In this document: positions 10,145 to 18,289 of the stretch, one piece after another | How positions within the stretch are numbered: the stretch's first letter is position 1 | How the letters are laid out: each line of letters opens with the position of its first letter | DNA from: Anaerotignum neopropionicum | GTDB taxonomy: Bacteria > Bacillota > Clostridia > Lachnospirales > Anaerotignaceae | Reading direction: 5' to 3' | NCBI RefSeq assembly: GCF_001571775.1 | Contig: NZ_LRVM01000002.1 | Span: 124,001-188,000 of the forward strand | DNA: 64,000 nucleotides | Made by a program: the position numbers and the translations under genes | Notes under the pieces: model-generated | What the model was told of the DNA's origin: nothing | Seen by the model: the letters and a program-made list of their open reading frames with translations, nothing else | Database searches by the model: none

Positions 10145-10173
10145 TTGACTAACCTAAGTATTTTTGATACAAT
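10145..10173 (+). promoter_or_regulatory. Sigma-A promoter of the restriction-modification operon
   Basis: TTGACT (10145-10150) and TACAAT (10168-10173) have the ideal 17-base spacing. The next gene starts at 10244 with AAAGGAGAT as ribosome binding site. This suggests the seven-gene operon has its own promoter. Confidence 0.65.
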
Positions 10174-10243
10174 AATATTGGATTATTATGCTCTTGCTAA
10201 ATATTGCTTATGTTTAGTTTGTCGATGAAAGGAGATAACAATA

Positions 10244-11641
10244 ATGGAATTAATTAAATACTCCATAAAAAGTAAGGAATATGAAAAATCTCTTGATTCG
10301 GGTTACAAAAAGGAAAATGGTATTTTTTATACGGATATTGAATTAGCACAGAAAATAATTCAATTTCTTAATATCCCCAAAGATGCTACTATTATGGATC
10401 CATGTTGTGGAACGGGTAGCTTTTTAATATCAGCTAAACACTTAGGTCACACTTCAATATATGGTGCTGATATTGATAAAAAAGCGGTTAATGTAGCGAA
10501 AAAAGAATATGGCATTAATAATGCTAAAATTATAGATACTCTTGCAAATAACGGGCAAGAAGTTTTAAAGAAGTTTAAAATGAAAACACCTGCTGATTTT
10601 GTAGTAGGTAATCCACCTTATGCGCCTATAGCTAAGGACATTGTCATTGACACTTCGGATTATTTGTTCTTAAGAAATGTTAAAGATTCAGGAAGTAATT
10701 TATTTATTGCTGCTTTATATAGAGCTTTTGAATTAGCTAAACCTACAGGAACAATATCCTATATTATACCTAAAAACTTTCTTCATGTAGCTTCTTATTC
10801 TATGTTAAGAAAGATGATATTAAATGAAAAAAAAATAGCTTCAATTATCGATATTGGCACTTACTTTAAAAATGTAAGAGGGGAACAAATTGTCCTTACA
10901 CTTGAAAATAGCTTTGTAAAAGATAATAACATTACTATTTACAAATACGAAAATAAAGAATTTATAAAAAAAGCTGAAGTTCCTCAAAATTTTTATAGAG
11001 ATGAAGTTCTTTTGTTTGATAGCAAGGAAGATTTTACAATATATAGAACTTTAGAATCTACATATAAAAAGTTTAGTGATATTTGTACAGGATATGTTGG
11101 TAGAGGTAAATCAAAATCAGATACAGCAATAAAAGGAAAAGATATACGTAAGTTTTCTTTTAAAAATATACCTGTCCCCCAAAAGGGTAATAAAGTATTT
11201 ATACAAAACATTTACAGTGCAGAATCTGGAATAATAGCAAGTTTTGCAGGTGATTTAGAAGCTACTGAAACGGTAACTGTGTTTACTGATGGTGATGAAA
11301 AAATGTGTCGATATATTTTAGGCTTTTTACATTCTAGACTTTGTAATTATTATTTATTGAAGTTTTGCTATAATAATTCAAGGCTTACTATGCATACAGA
11401 TGCAAGATACTTGAAAAAACTACCTTTGATTATTAATGATACAACTTTTCGACAAGTAATTAGTATTGTTAAATCTTTGGAAAATATTGAATATATGAAT
11501 GATACATGGTTTGAAATGGTTGAGTCTTTAAATAATTTAATTTATCAAACCTATAACATTGGCGAAGAAGAACGTTATCACATTGACAATCAAATGAAAA
11601 ACATACAATCACAGAGGTGGAATAATGATAAACGAGGATAA
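10244..11641 (+). CDS. N6-adenine DNA methyltransferase (Eco57I/TaqI-like, gamma class)
   Basis: A 465-residue methyltransferase. Motif I for S-adenosylmethionine binding is DPCCGTGSF at residues 52-60. The catalytic motif IV is NPPY at 123-126, the form used by N6-adenine enzymes, and the motif order I-then-IV is that of the gamma class. The C-terminal half (about residues 240-430) would hold the target recognition domain. It is the first gene of the operon and overlaps the second methyltransferase by 17 bases. The expected role is protecting host DNA from the nucleases encoded downstream. Confidence 0.88.
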   Translation: MELIKYSIKSKEYEKSLDSGYKKENGIFYTDIELAQKIIQFLNIPKDATIMDPCCGTGSFLISAKHLGHTSIYGADIDKKAVNVAKKEYGINNAKIIDTLANNGQEVLKKFKMKTPADFVVGNPPYAPIAKDIVIDTSDYLFLRNVKDSGSNLFIAALYRAFELAKPTGTISYIIPKNFLHVASYSMLRKMILNEKKIASIIDIGTYFKNVRGEQIVLTLENSFVKDNNITIYKYENKEFIKKAEVPQNFYRDEVLLFDSKEDFTIYRTLESTYKKFSDICTGYVGRGKSKSDTAIKGKDIRKFSFKNIPVPQKGNKVFIQNIYSAESGIIASFAGDLEATETVTVFTDGDEKMCRYILGFLHSRLCNYYLLKFCYNNSRLTMHTDARYLKKLPLIINDTTFRQVISIVKSLENIEYMNDTWFEMVESLNNLIYQTYNIGEEERYHIDNQMKNIQSQRWNNDKRG

Positions 11642-12401
11642 AAGGTGCAACAATTTAACGGGAAAAGAATGGCTTCAAAATTCTTTCAGTATATGGAGAG
11701 ATTTAATTAAAACTAAGGAAGAAAAAGACTTGAAACATCCTGCATCATACCCTGTTTCTTTATGTGAAAAGTTAATTAGAACTTTTTCAAAAGATGGAAA
11801 TTCTATTTTAGACCCATTTAATGGTGTGGGTTCAAGTCTTGTAGCAGCTCACAATCTCAACAGACCTGCTACAGGCATTGATTTGTCGGAAGAGTTTTGT
11901 GAGATTGCAAAAAATAGAGTGGGTAATGATGATAAAATAAATGTAATCAATGGAGATAGTTTTATTGAATTAGAAAAACTCGAAGAAAATTCTTTCGATT
12001 TATGTGTTACTTCACCACCATATTGGGATATTTTGAATATGAAACGCAGTGCTGACGGTAAAGAAGCGGTTAATTATTCAGAGAAAGCCAATGATATGGG
12101 TAACATACCTAACTATAGTGAATTTATAAGTAGATTAGGTGAACTATTTGCAAAAGTTAATAGAGTTATAAAACCAGGTGCTTATTGTTTGGTTAATGTT
12201 ATGGATATCAGAAAAAAGAGTGAGTTTTATCCATTACATAGTGATTTAGCAACTGAATTACAAAAACATGGTTTTATCTTTGATGATATAATTATATGGG
12301 ACAGGCAACAAGATTACAACAATATGCGTCCTCTTGGATATCCATACAAATATCGTATTAATAAAGTGCATGAATACATTCTTATTTTTATAAAAAAATA
12401 G
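11625..12401 (+). CDS. Second DNA methyltransferase with TSPPYW motif
   Basis: A 258-residue methyltransferase. Motif I is DPFNGVGSS at residues 63-71 and motif IV is TSPPYW at 129-134. The SPPYW form is found in N4-cytosine and some N6-adenine methyltransferases. It overlaps the end of the first methyltransferase, so the two are very likely translated together. Two methyltransferases in one operon are typical of systems that recognise an asymmetric site and need one enzyme per strand. The base it methylates cannot be decided from sequence alone. Confidence 0.85.
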   Translation: MINEDKRCNNLTGKEWLQNSFSIWRDLIKTKEEKDLKHPASYPVSLCEKLIRTFSKDGNSILDPFNGVGSSLVAAHNLNRPATGIDLSEEFCEIAKNRVGNDDKINVINGDSFIELEKLEENSFDLCVTSPPYWDILNMKRSADGKEAVNYSEKANDMGNIPNYSEFISRLGELFAKVNRVIKPGAYCLVNVMDIRKKSEFYPLHSDLATELQKHGFIFDDIIIWDRQQDYNNMRPLGYPYKYRINKVHEYILIFIKK

Positions 12402-12416
12402 AGGAGCGGAATAGTA

Positions 12417-12905
12417 ATGAAGGCTATTACTTTGCAAAAATCATTATTTAATAGAGGATATTGTTATATTTCAAACTTCAAGGGAAGAGCTGAAGATATT
12501 TACTTCGATTCGACCGATGATTTATGTTTTGCATTAGGTTATATATTAAAAAATGTACGCAGAGTTGATGCTGAAATACCAGATGATAGAGATGATGTAT
12601 TGGCAGAGATAATTCCCAATTATCCAATTACCTCTGGTATTACATCTGGTGGTAATGATATGAAATGGGCACCACAATATAGAATTTACTTTAGTTCTAT
12701 TTACAATATGCCTTCAGCATTGAAGTATAGACTACAAGATGATAATCAAATGAGAATTACTGGTAGTTTATTTGTTGAAGCTTGTATGTATGTTGGTTTT
12801 AATCCAGGGAATATGCAGGATAAGGAAATGATTAAAGAGGCTATATTGGAAGTTTTTTGCGATGAAAATGAGCAAAGTGCGTTTTGGGATGGATATATAG
12901 GATAG
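12417..12905 (+). CDS. Unknown protein in the restriction-modification operon
   Basis: A 162-residue protein that I do not recognise. It is acidic overall, has no membrane segment or signal peptide, and shows a conserved-looking central part (ITSGITSGGNDMKWAPQYR). It begins 15 bases after the second methyltransferase, with AGGAGCGG as ribosome binding site, and ends 15 bases before the LAGLIDADG-like gene. The tight packing suggests it is a working part of the system, for example a specificity or assembly protein, but no function can be read from the sequence. Confidence 0.6.
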   Translation: MKAITLQKSLFNRGYCYISNFKGRAEDIYFDSTDDLCFALGYILKNVRRVDAEIPDDRDDVLAEIIPNYPITSGITSGGNDMKWAPQYRIYFSSIYNMPSALKYRLQDDNQMRITGSLFVEACMYVGFNPGNMQDKEMIKEAILEVFCDENEQSAFWDGYIG

Positions 12906-12920
12906 GATGGTGATATTATT

Positions 12921-13814
12921 ATGAATATAGAAATGGCTTACCTCTTGGGTATGATTTGTGGTAACGGAGAAATTCAAAGAACTGTTACGACTACAATCGT
13001 GTCAATAGATATACCCCATAAAAAGTTACAGACAGAAGAAATACACGATGTTAAGCTATATGTAAAAGCTAGTATCGCTGACATAAGAAGCATTATAGAG
13101 CCTTTAGTAGGTGCAGGGCTCGATTTCATCCAAAATAAGTCATCTACTGTGCTATCATTTACAAAACCTAACACAGATTATTTAATACGAGAGATAAATA
13201 GATTCATAGGTAATGCGGTATCCCATAATGATATAAACATACACTCAGATATATTTAAGTGTACGCTTGATGAACGTAGACAGTTTATAAAAGGCTTTGC
13301 AGATGTTACAGGATATATTCGACGCAGTAATTATTATGTCGGTGCAAAATATCAGCATAGAGTTTATCTTGAAATACCGCATAATTGGCAGATGGTAATA
13401 GATATTTGTAACTTATTAAAATCAACAGATATTCCTGTACAAAATATAGATTGGGCACATCCTAATATACGAGACGGTAAGCTAACTAAATACAATGAAG
13501 GTAAGCCTAACTTTTGGAAAAAGGAACATCAGGTTAAGATATGGGCAAATGAATTTATACCTGTAGGATTTGGGATTATTCATAAGCAACAAGCTTTAGA
13601 AATGTATTCAGACGAACTATTGGCGGGCTATCGACAAAATAATAAAGACCCTGAAAAATATACACATAGGTATTATTGGGAAACACGTAAAATTCAAAAT
13701 AAAGAAAAGCCAATACACCCTAGTGAGGATGATGAGTTTATTCCACTTGTTATAAGAGGAAAGCACTTTAACTCATGGTCTGAAATAGCAAAGGAATTAG
13801 GCTATGCCGAATAG
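12921..13814 (+). CDS. Degenerate LAGLIDADG-like protein in the restriction-modification operon
   Basis: A 297-residue protein with two segments that look like LAGLIDADG helices: LLGMICGNG at residues 8-16 and IKGFADVTG at 123-131, about 115 residues apart as in single-chain homing endonucleases. The acidic residue that binds metal, at the eighth position of each motif, is replaced by N and T, so cleavage by this fold is doubtful. The C-terminus carries an HTH-like segment (HFNSWSEIAKELGY). It overlaps the downstream nuclease gene by 11 bases. It may have become a DNA-recognition subunit; this is inference. Confidence 0.6.
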   Translation: MNIEMAYLLGMICGNGEIQRTVTTTIVSIDIPHKKLQTEEIHDVKLYVKASIADIRSIIEPLVGAGLDFIQNKSSTVLSFTKPNTDYLIREINRFIGNAVSHNDINIHSDIFKCTLDERRQFIKGFADVTGYIRRSNYYVGAKYQHRVYLEIPHNWQMVIDICNLLKSTDIPVQNIDWAHPNIRDGKLTKYNEGKPNFWKKEHQVKIWANEFIPVGFGIIHKQQALEMYSDELLAGYRQNNKDPEKYTHRYYWETRKIQNKEKPIHPSEDDEFIPLVIRGKHFNSWSEIAKELGYAE

Positions 13815-14301
13815 TAAAAATGTAAAGAGTGAGTTTGAACTTTATGAACCTATGCGTAATTGGTTACATAAATACTTGGAAGATAAATATAGAGGTTTTG
13901 AAATAGTAACACTGGATGCTCATGCAGAAAGATTAGATAGAGTTTTAGTTAAATTAGGTATTGTAAATGAACTTGCCACTGGTGTGGACATTCAAATAGA
14001 TATTTTGGGTATTGCTCGTAAAAAAAATATAGTAAAATTATTTTTTATTGAAGCAAAAAAGACGAATCTAACTTTGAGAGATTTAGGGCAGTTGTGGTCA
14101 TATTGCAAGTTGATTGATCCTGAAGAAGCCTTTTTAATGACCTCAGCAGAATTAGGTAGCCTAAATAAGCTATTACATATTTTCAAACGAGAGGATTTAC
14201 TTGATTTTGGTGAGGGTAAACATATTAAGAAAATGAAAGTTGCTGTATGGAATTTATCTTCAAACTCTCCTGATTTAGCTAGCATGTTACCTAAAATATG
14301 A
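13804..14301 (+). CDS. PD-(D/E)XK nuclease, probable restriction endonuclease
   Basis: A 165-residue protein with the catalytic pattern of the PD-(D/E)XK superfamily: IDILGI with D66, then FFIEAKK with E83 and K85, followed by a helix containing Q (DLGQLWSYC). It overlaps the genes on both sides (11 bases before, 4 bases after), so it is translationally coupled to the LAGLIDADG-like and SfsA-like proteins. It is the best candidate for the cutting subunit of the system. No recognition domain is evident in such a short protein, so specificity must come from a partner. Confidence 0.72.
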   Translation: MPNSKNVKSEFELYEPMRNWLHKYLEDKYRGFEIVTLDAHAERLDRVLVKLGIVNELATGVDIQIDILGIARKKNIVKLFFIEAKKTNLTLRDLGQLWSYCKLIDPEEAFLMTSAELGSLNKLLHIFKREDLLDFGEGKHIKKMKVAVWNLSSNSPDLASMLPKI

Positions 14302-14987
14302 GAGGACAATATCACAAAGCCATTTTTCTTGAAGAAGGAAAGTATCGATTTTTATGTACAATTATAAAAGAAGAACTCAGAGAAGAGTGTTATGTGTCTT
14401 CTTCTTCAAAATTATCAAAATACCTATCTTTGGAAAATTGTAAAGTTTTAGTTTCAGAGAATAAAGGAAATAAACTTCGTACACGCTATACATTAGAAGC
14501 TGTAGAATGTGAGGGAATACTCTACTATGTAAATTTTAATAGAGTTAATCAACTTTATGAAAAATACCTATTAACTAATAAAATAGCAAAAGAAAGTATT
14601 TATAGAGAATACACTGTTGATAATATGGTTAAAACAGACTTTTTTATGGAGAGTTATGGTTGTATTGAGGTAAAGTCATTGCTTAGCAGTACAAGTAAAA
14701 TTATATATCCAGACAATGCTTCCAGTAGACTTGAAAGACAATTAATAAAATATATTGAATTATTGAAAAGAGGAACAAATGTAACTTTTGCTTTTGTTTC
14801 AATGTCACCTTCTATTTTAGATTTTGAATGGCAGAATGTAAAAGAAGTAGTGAAATTACACTTTTGCAAAGCAGTTTTGTTAGGGCTGAAAATCAAAGCA
14901 TTTTCTGTTGTTTATGAAGATAACGAATTTAGAATAACTGAGAATATGGTATTAGAACAAAATATAATAAAAACTATGTTATTTTAG
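14298..14987 (+). CDS. SfsA-like nuclease-fold protein
   Basis: A 229-residue relative of SfsA, with the family order of an N-terminal OB-like part (ILYYVNFNRVNQLYEKYL) and a C-terminal nuclease-like part. The signature KTDFFMESYGCIEVKS contains D114, E124 and K126, which is the PD-(D/E)XK triad; YPDNASSRLERQLIKYIELL and the VTFAFVSM segment follow. SfsA proteins are usually lone housekeeping genes of uncertain DNA-binding role. Here the gene overlaps the preceding nuclease gene by four bases (ATGA) inside a methyltransferase operon, which points to a defence role. Confidence 0.75.
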   Translation: MRGQYHKAIFLEEGKYRFLCTIIKEELREECYVSSSSKLSKYLSLENCKVLVSENKGNKLRTRYTLEAVECEGILYYVNFNRVNQLYEKYLLTNKIAKESIYREYTVDNMVKTDFFMESYGCIEVKSLLSSTSKIIYPDNASSRLERQLIKYIELLKRGTNVTFAFVSMSPSILDFEWQNVKEVVKLHFCKAVLLGLKIKAFSVVYEDNEFRITENMVLEQNIIKTMLF

Positions 14988-15041
14988 TAATTACAAATGT
15001 GTTAAGACAATAGCTATGTTATATAGAAAATTGAGGTAAAA

Positions 15042-15407
15042 ATGAAAATTGAAAACTTATTAGAAAACATAGGACTTGATTTTAAGATTGTAGATGAAAC
15101 AAAAAAACTGAAGATTATAAAAATACCTTCCAAGCTTCATATTTGTTTTATGATTCAAAAAGGAAATCAGTTCCTTATTGATAGAGAAACCTTTGAGTAT
15201 TTAGATGCAAATTCATTACCGTATTGCTTGTTACTGCAAGATATAACAAAAAATAAATATTACTATATTTCGTTAGAAAAGGAAAACAACTGGATAAAAT
15301 CTTGTTTTGCAGGATGTGACAAAGAAGAAATATATCTGGGGAAGCAGGTTTTAAATGCCCAAATACAGCTTGAAGAATTGGGAAAAAAGCTAAGTAAATA
15401 CAAGTAA
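15042..15407 (+). CDS. Unknown small protein at the end of the restriction-modification operon
   Basis: A 121-residue protein with alternating beta-rich segments (LKIIKIPSKLHICFMIQKG, YYYISLEKENNW) and a C-terminal helix. I do not recognise the family. It starts 54 bases after the SfsA-like gene behind TTGAGGT and is the last gene before a terminator. It may be an accessory or inhibitor of the nucleases. The gap after it, 15408-15604, shows no gene. Confidence 0.5.
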   Translation: MKIENLLENIGLDFKIVDETKKLKIIKIPSKLHICFMIQKGNQFLIDRETFEYLDANSLPYCLLLQDITKNKYYYISLEKENNWIKSCFAGCDKEEIYLGKQVLNAQIQLEELGKKLSKYK

Positions 15408-15604
15408 TATTATAATATTTTTATAAATAAAACTTATCAAAATGCTAATTATATTGTAAGTACCTTTGCTTTATGAATAAGGAAAATATGAGTTGAAATG
15501 GTTTTAGATTAACTTGGATATTTAGAAAATTATTTGAATTCTTGAATGAAAACCTAAATTCTTGCGTATATGTGTAATTAGACTGTATTTTTATAGCAAT
15601 AATA

Positions 15605-15645
15605 AAAAGTTCCCGCTGTCTCAAAATAAACAGCAGGAGCTTTTA
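15605..15645. terminator. Bidirectional terminator between convergent operons
   Basis: AGTTCCCGCTGT and ACAGCAGGAGCT form a stem with few mismatches, flanked by A- and T-runs. It ends the restriction-modification operon on the plus strand and the immA/XRE pair on the minus strand. Confidence 0.7.
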
Positions 15646-16161
15646 TACTTTTATCTTCTTCAAAAAATCACCTTCAGGACGATAAGGTACATTAAAATCA
15701 TACCCCATTTTATTCATTTCCTGCATTTTTATCAGCAGCAGATTAATATGTGAATTTAGCATGCTTGAAATCTGCACTATATCATAACCATCACGTGCTA
15801 GAGCTAATACCTCATCATTGTCAATTAACAAATGAGAACCAAAGATATTGGCTTCGTATTCGGTAGTGTTTTTCATATCAAAAAGCTCAAATTCCTTAAG
15901 ACCATGACTAGCTAAATTTCTATGAAAAATGTCATGACCGATTTCATGAGCTAATACCATCTGTCTCATATGGTCATCTAAATTATTATTAATAAAGATC
16001 ACACGTTGCTTCCAACGATAGGTATACATGCCCAATAGGTCATTGTAACTCTCATAATAAATCTTAATACCAAGTTCATTGGCAATCTGTCTGGTATCCC
16101 TTGTCCCTATACGTTTGACAAGAGCATTTGCTTTCTTATATATTTTGAAAGAGTCAATCAA
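15643..16161 (-). CDS. ImmA/IrrE-family metallopeptidase
   Basis: A 172-residue zinc peptidase with the HEIGH motif at residues 72-76 (AHEIGHDIFH) in an otherwise typical ImmA/IrrE frame. In ICEBs1-like elements ImmA cleaves the cognate XRE repressor after DNA damage or a cell signal, releasing transfer genes. It lies 72 bases downstream of the XRE regulator gene on the same strand, the usual pairing. It should act in the cytoplasm on the neighbouring repressor. Confidence 0.85.
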   Translation of the reverse strand: MIDSFKIYKKANALVKRIGTRDTRQIANELGIKIYYESYNDLLGMYTYRWKQRVIFINNNLDDHMRQMVLAHEIGHDIFHRNLASHGLKEFELFDMKNTTEYEANIFGSHLLIDNDEVLALARDGYDIVQISSMLNSHINLLLIKMQEMNKMGYDFNVPYRPEGDFLKKIKV

Positions 16162-16233
16162 AGCAGCACCCCCCTATAAACAATCTACTATTCCCCTGTG
16201 ATTATAGTAAAAAAGTTGTACATTTAGTTGGAC

Positions 16234-16659
16234 TTAATTATTATTATTATCGTCATCTGTTCTATATTTTTTAGGAGTATACTTCTTGTTTTCCTCTTTG
16301 GCATCCCAATAAGCTTGTTGTAAGGAGCGCATAACAGCATCCTTATCTGTTTCTGATAATTCACCACCTGCAAATAACCCACCAATTTCAGCAACTAAGT
16401 CTTCAGCTTGTCTTGCACCACGATTACCATATTTAGCTTTGGCCTTTGTGATAAATTCCTCGTCTTCTGTTAAAAGATAATTAATATCTACATTAAAAAA
16501 TGCAGCTAATTTGGAATAAACTTCTCGTTTCTTTGGATAGCTGTTACTATTTTCATAGCTAATAATTGTGCGTAGCGAAACACCGATTTCTTTTGCCAAT
16601 TCAGTCTGGGTCATATCTTTCCCTTTCCGTAAGTCTCTAAGTTTTTCTCCAAATCTCAT
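16234..16659 (-). CDS. XRE-family repressor, partner of ImmA
   Basis: A 141-residue regulator. The N-terminal HTH (MTQTELAKEIGVSLRTIISYEN) belongs to the Cro/CI family. The C-terminal half is acidic and helical and ends in an asparagine run encoded by repeated ATT/ATTATT on the plus strand. I chose ATG 16659 (MRFGEKLRDLRKG) because a perfect AAGGAGG is spaced correctly for it; an in-frame ATG 11 codons upstream has none. It probably represses the divergent promoters at 16709-16794 and is removed by ImmA. Confidence 0.85.
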   Translation of the reverse strand: MRFGEKLRDLRKGKDMTQTELAKEIGVSLRTIISYENSNSYPKKREVYSKLAAFFNVDINYLLTEDEEFITKAKAKYGNRGARQAEDLVAEIGGLFAGGELSETDKDAVMRSLQQAYWDAKEENKKYTPKKYRTDDDNNNN

Positions 16660-16708
16660 AATATCCTCCTTGAATATGAAATTATATTTCATAAAATGTA
16701 TTTTACTA

Positions 16709-16794
16709 TTGACATATGATGGTTATCTTCATATAATATAAATGTGAAGAATAACTACACATACTATAGTACATAAATCTTCACATTTTGTCAA
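16709..16794. promoter_or_regulatory. Divergent promoters with XRE operator
   Basis: On the plus strand, TTGACA (16709-16714) and TATAAT (16732-16737) lie 17 bases apart and face the gene at 16866. On the minus strand, TTGACA (16794-16789) and TACTAT (16771-16766), also 17 apart, face the repressor gene. AATGTGAAGA (16741-16750) and TCTTCACATT (16778-16787) are a perfect inverted repeat between them, with a third TCTTCA copy at 16726. This is the layout of an autoregulated repressor switch. Confidence 0.8.
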
Positions 16795-16865
16795 TAGTCA
16801 ATAAAAATATGGGGTGGGGAATATAACATGTAAATTAAGTACCCCTAAAACAACGGAGGTATGGG

Positions 16866-17447
16866 ATGAGACTTACAAGAAACATGAAGAATATTTCAAA
16901 GATGTATGAGGGTATGAACCTTGATGAGGAACAGGTTTTTCATAAATCAAAACTTGTTCTTGCTATATACAGGGATGTAGTATGGAGAACCATTCAAGAA
17001 GCTAATTATGTAAGGGAAGCATGTGAGTCATATTATAGCAATGAGCTTGCTACAGCTTTAACATATTTAAATGATTTTGCACCTACTGAAAAGAAGGACA
17101 AGTTTAGTGATAAAGTTTCCTGTATTTTTGAGACTAAATGGATGATAGATCTTGTAGATACAGCAATGATTAAAATTTATAATTATCATACAAATGGAAA
17201 GCTGTATCATGAAATATTGTCAAAATGCTATATTACAGCATATCCAATGACAGAAACAGAAATACTGGAATATCTTTCTATAGAGCGGACAAGTTTCTAT
17301 ACAAAAAAGAAAGAGGCAATAAAACTATTTGGAATTGCACTTTGGGGATATTCCCTTCCCAAATATCAAGCTATTTTTAATGGGACAAGTACTATAGAGG
17401 AAAAAGACTTACTATATTTCTTTGAAGAAATACAAAATGCGTACTAA
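16866..17447 (+). CDS. Unknown protein with sigma/ArpU-like C-terminus
   Basis: A 193-residue protein under the repressor-controlled promoter. The first 120 residues are helical. The end (MTETEILEYLSIERTSFYTKKKEAIKLFGIALWG) resembles the HTH of ArpU-like phage regulators, where a recognition helix is followed by a kinase-like basic stretch. It is likely the first early gene turned on when the repressor is removed. Family assignment is tentative. Confidence 0.5.
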   Translation: MRLTRNMKNISKMYEGMNLDEEQVFHKSKLVLAIYRDVVWRTIQEANYVREACESYYSNELATALTYLNDFAPTEKKDKFSDKVSCIFETKWMIDLVDTAMIKIYNYHTNGKLYHEILSKCYITAYPMTETEILEYLSIERTSFYTKKKEAIKLFGIALWGYSLPKYQAIFNGTSTIEEKDLLYFFEEIQNAY

Positions 17448-17561
17448 GTGTGAACTAAAGTTGAACTAGATACGAACCATATACGTACTGACTTTGAATT
17501 GTAGGTAGCCTATACTCTGTATTATGGGGAGTTAATGGTCTAAAATAAAATAACAATCAAG

Positions 17562-17667
17562 AGCCTCGGCATTTCATTTATGTCGGGGTTATTTTTATGC
17601 CCATTTCTCCAAATATGGTGATGAAGAAGCCTGGAATAACAAATTAATGTTGTTCTGGGCTTTTTCT
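17562..17667 (+). terminator. Two terminator hairpins in tandem
   Basis: The first stem pairs AGCCTCGGCAT with ATGTCGGGGTT and is followed by ATTTTT (about 17562-17597). The second pairs AAGCCTGGAATAACA with TGTTGTTCTGGGCTT and is followed by TTTTT (about 17627-17667). They lie in the 341-base gap between the ArpU-like gene and the sigma-like gene, which has no gene of its own. Confidence 0.7.
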
Positions 17668-17730
17668 TTACCCAAAAACAGGGGGAAAGATGGAGAAGAC
17701 AAAGTCTAGCTTACATACTAAATGCCGTTC

Positions 17731-17782
17731 TCCTCCTTTTTCTGATGATTACATTCATTTTTAAAAATCAGAAAACGGAGGA
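17731..17782 (+). promoter_or_regulatory. Hairpin that hides the Shine-Dalgarno of the sigma-like gene
   Basis: TCCTCCTTTTTCTGAT (17731-17746) pairs with ATCAGAAAACGGAGGA (17767-17782) with a single mismatch across 16 positions. The right arm contains the GGAGGA ribosome binding site for the ATG at 17789. In the mRNA the ribosome site would be closed by its own anti-Shine-Dalgarno. This suggests translation control of the regulator. Confidence 0.7.
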
Positions 17783-17788
17783 ATTCAA

Positions 17789-18262
17789 ATGGGTTTTAAT
17801 TATAGTAGAGAAAAGTTGATATTTGATAGAGAATGGGAAAAGTTATGTGGACAATACAAAAAAGCAGGAATGAGTGAGAAGGCAATACAGGAGCTATATG
17901 AATTTGATTGGAGCTGGTTTCGTATGAGAAGAAACTACGAAAATCGTGTACAAGCTATACCAGAAGAAAATATAGATGAGCAAAATGCAGAAACACGCTC
18001 CAATTTATTTCAGAGGTTTGCATCTTTATCTACAAGTTTTGATGAAATGGAGTTTTCAGGACGTTATGCTTGGATAGATACTATTTCTGATGATGCACTT
18101 TCTAGAAAACTAAGAGATTTAAGTGATGATGAATTAGAACTTTTAACCTTATTGGCTATAGAAGGATATACGCAGCGTGAAATTGCAAGGAAAATGCACT
18201 GTTCACAAAATGCCATCTCTAAAAGATTAATCAAAATAAAAAGAATTTTAAAAGAAAAATAA
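17789..18262 (+). CDS. Sigma-70-region-4-like regulator
   Basis: A 157-residue protein whose last 55 residues are a sigma region 4 HTH (ELLTLLAIEGYTQREIAR, then CSQNAISKRLIKIKRIL). The N-terminal part is helical, with conserved-looking tryptophans, and lacks region 2. Such genes sit upstream of the excision/integration genes in Tn916-like and related elements and are thought to activate them. A hairpin covers its ribosome binding site, so the protein may be made only under certain conditions. Confidence 0.75.
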   Translation: MGFNYSREKLIFDREWEKLCGQYKKAGMSEKAIQELYEFDWSWFRMRRNYENRVQAIPEENIDEQNAETRSNLFQRFASLSTSFDEMEFSGRYAWIDTISDDALSRKLRDLSDDELELLTLLAIEGYTQREIARKMHCSQNAISKRLIKIKRILKEK

Positions 18263-18289
18263 AATATTTTCAAAAATGGTTGTCAAAAA

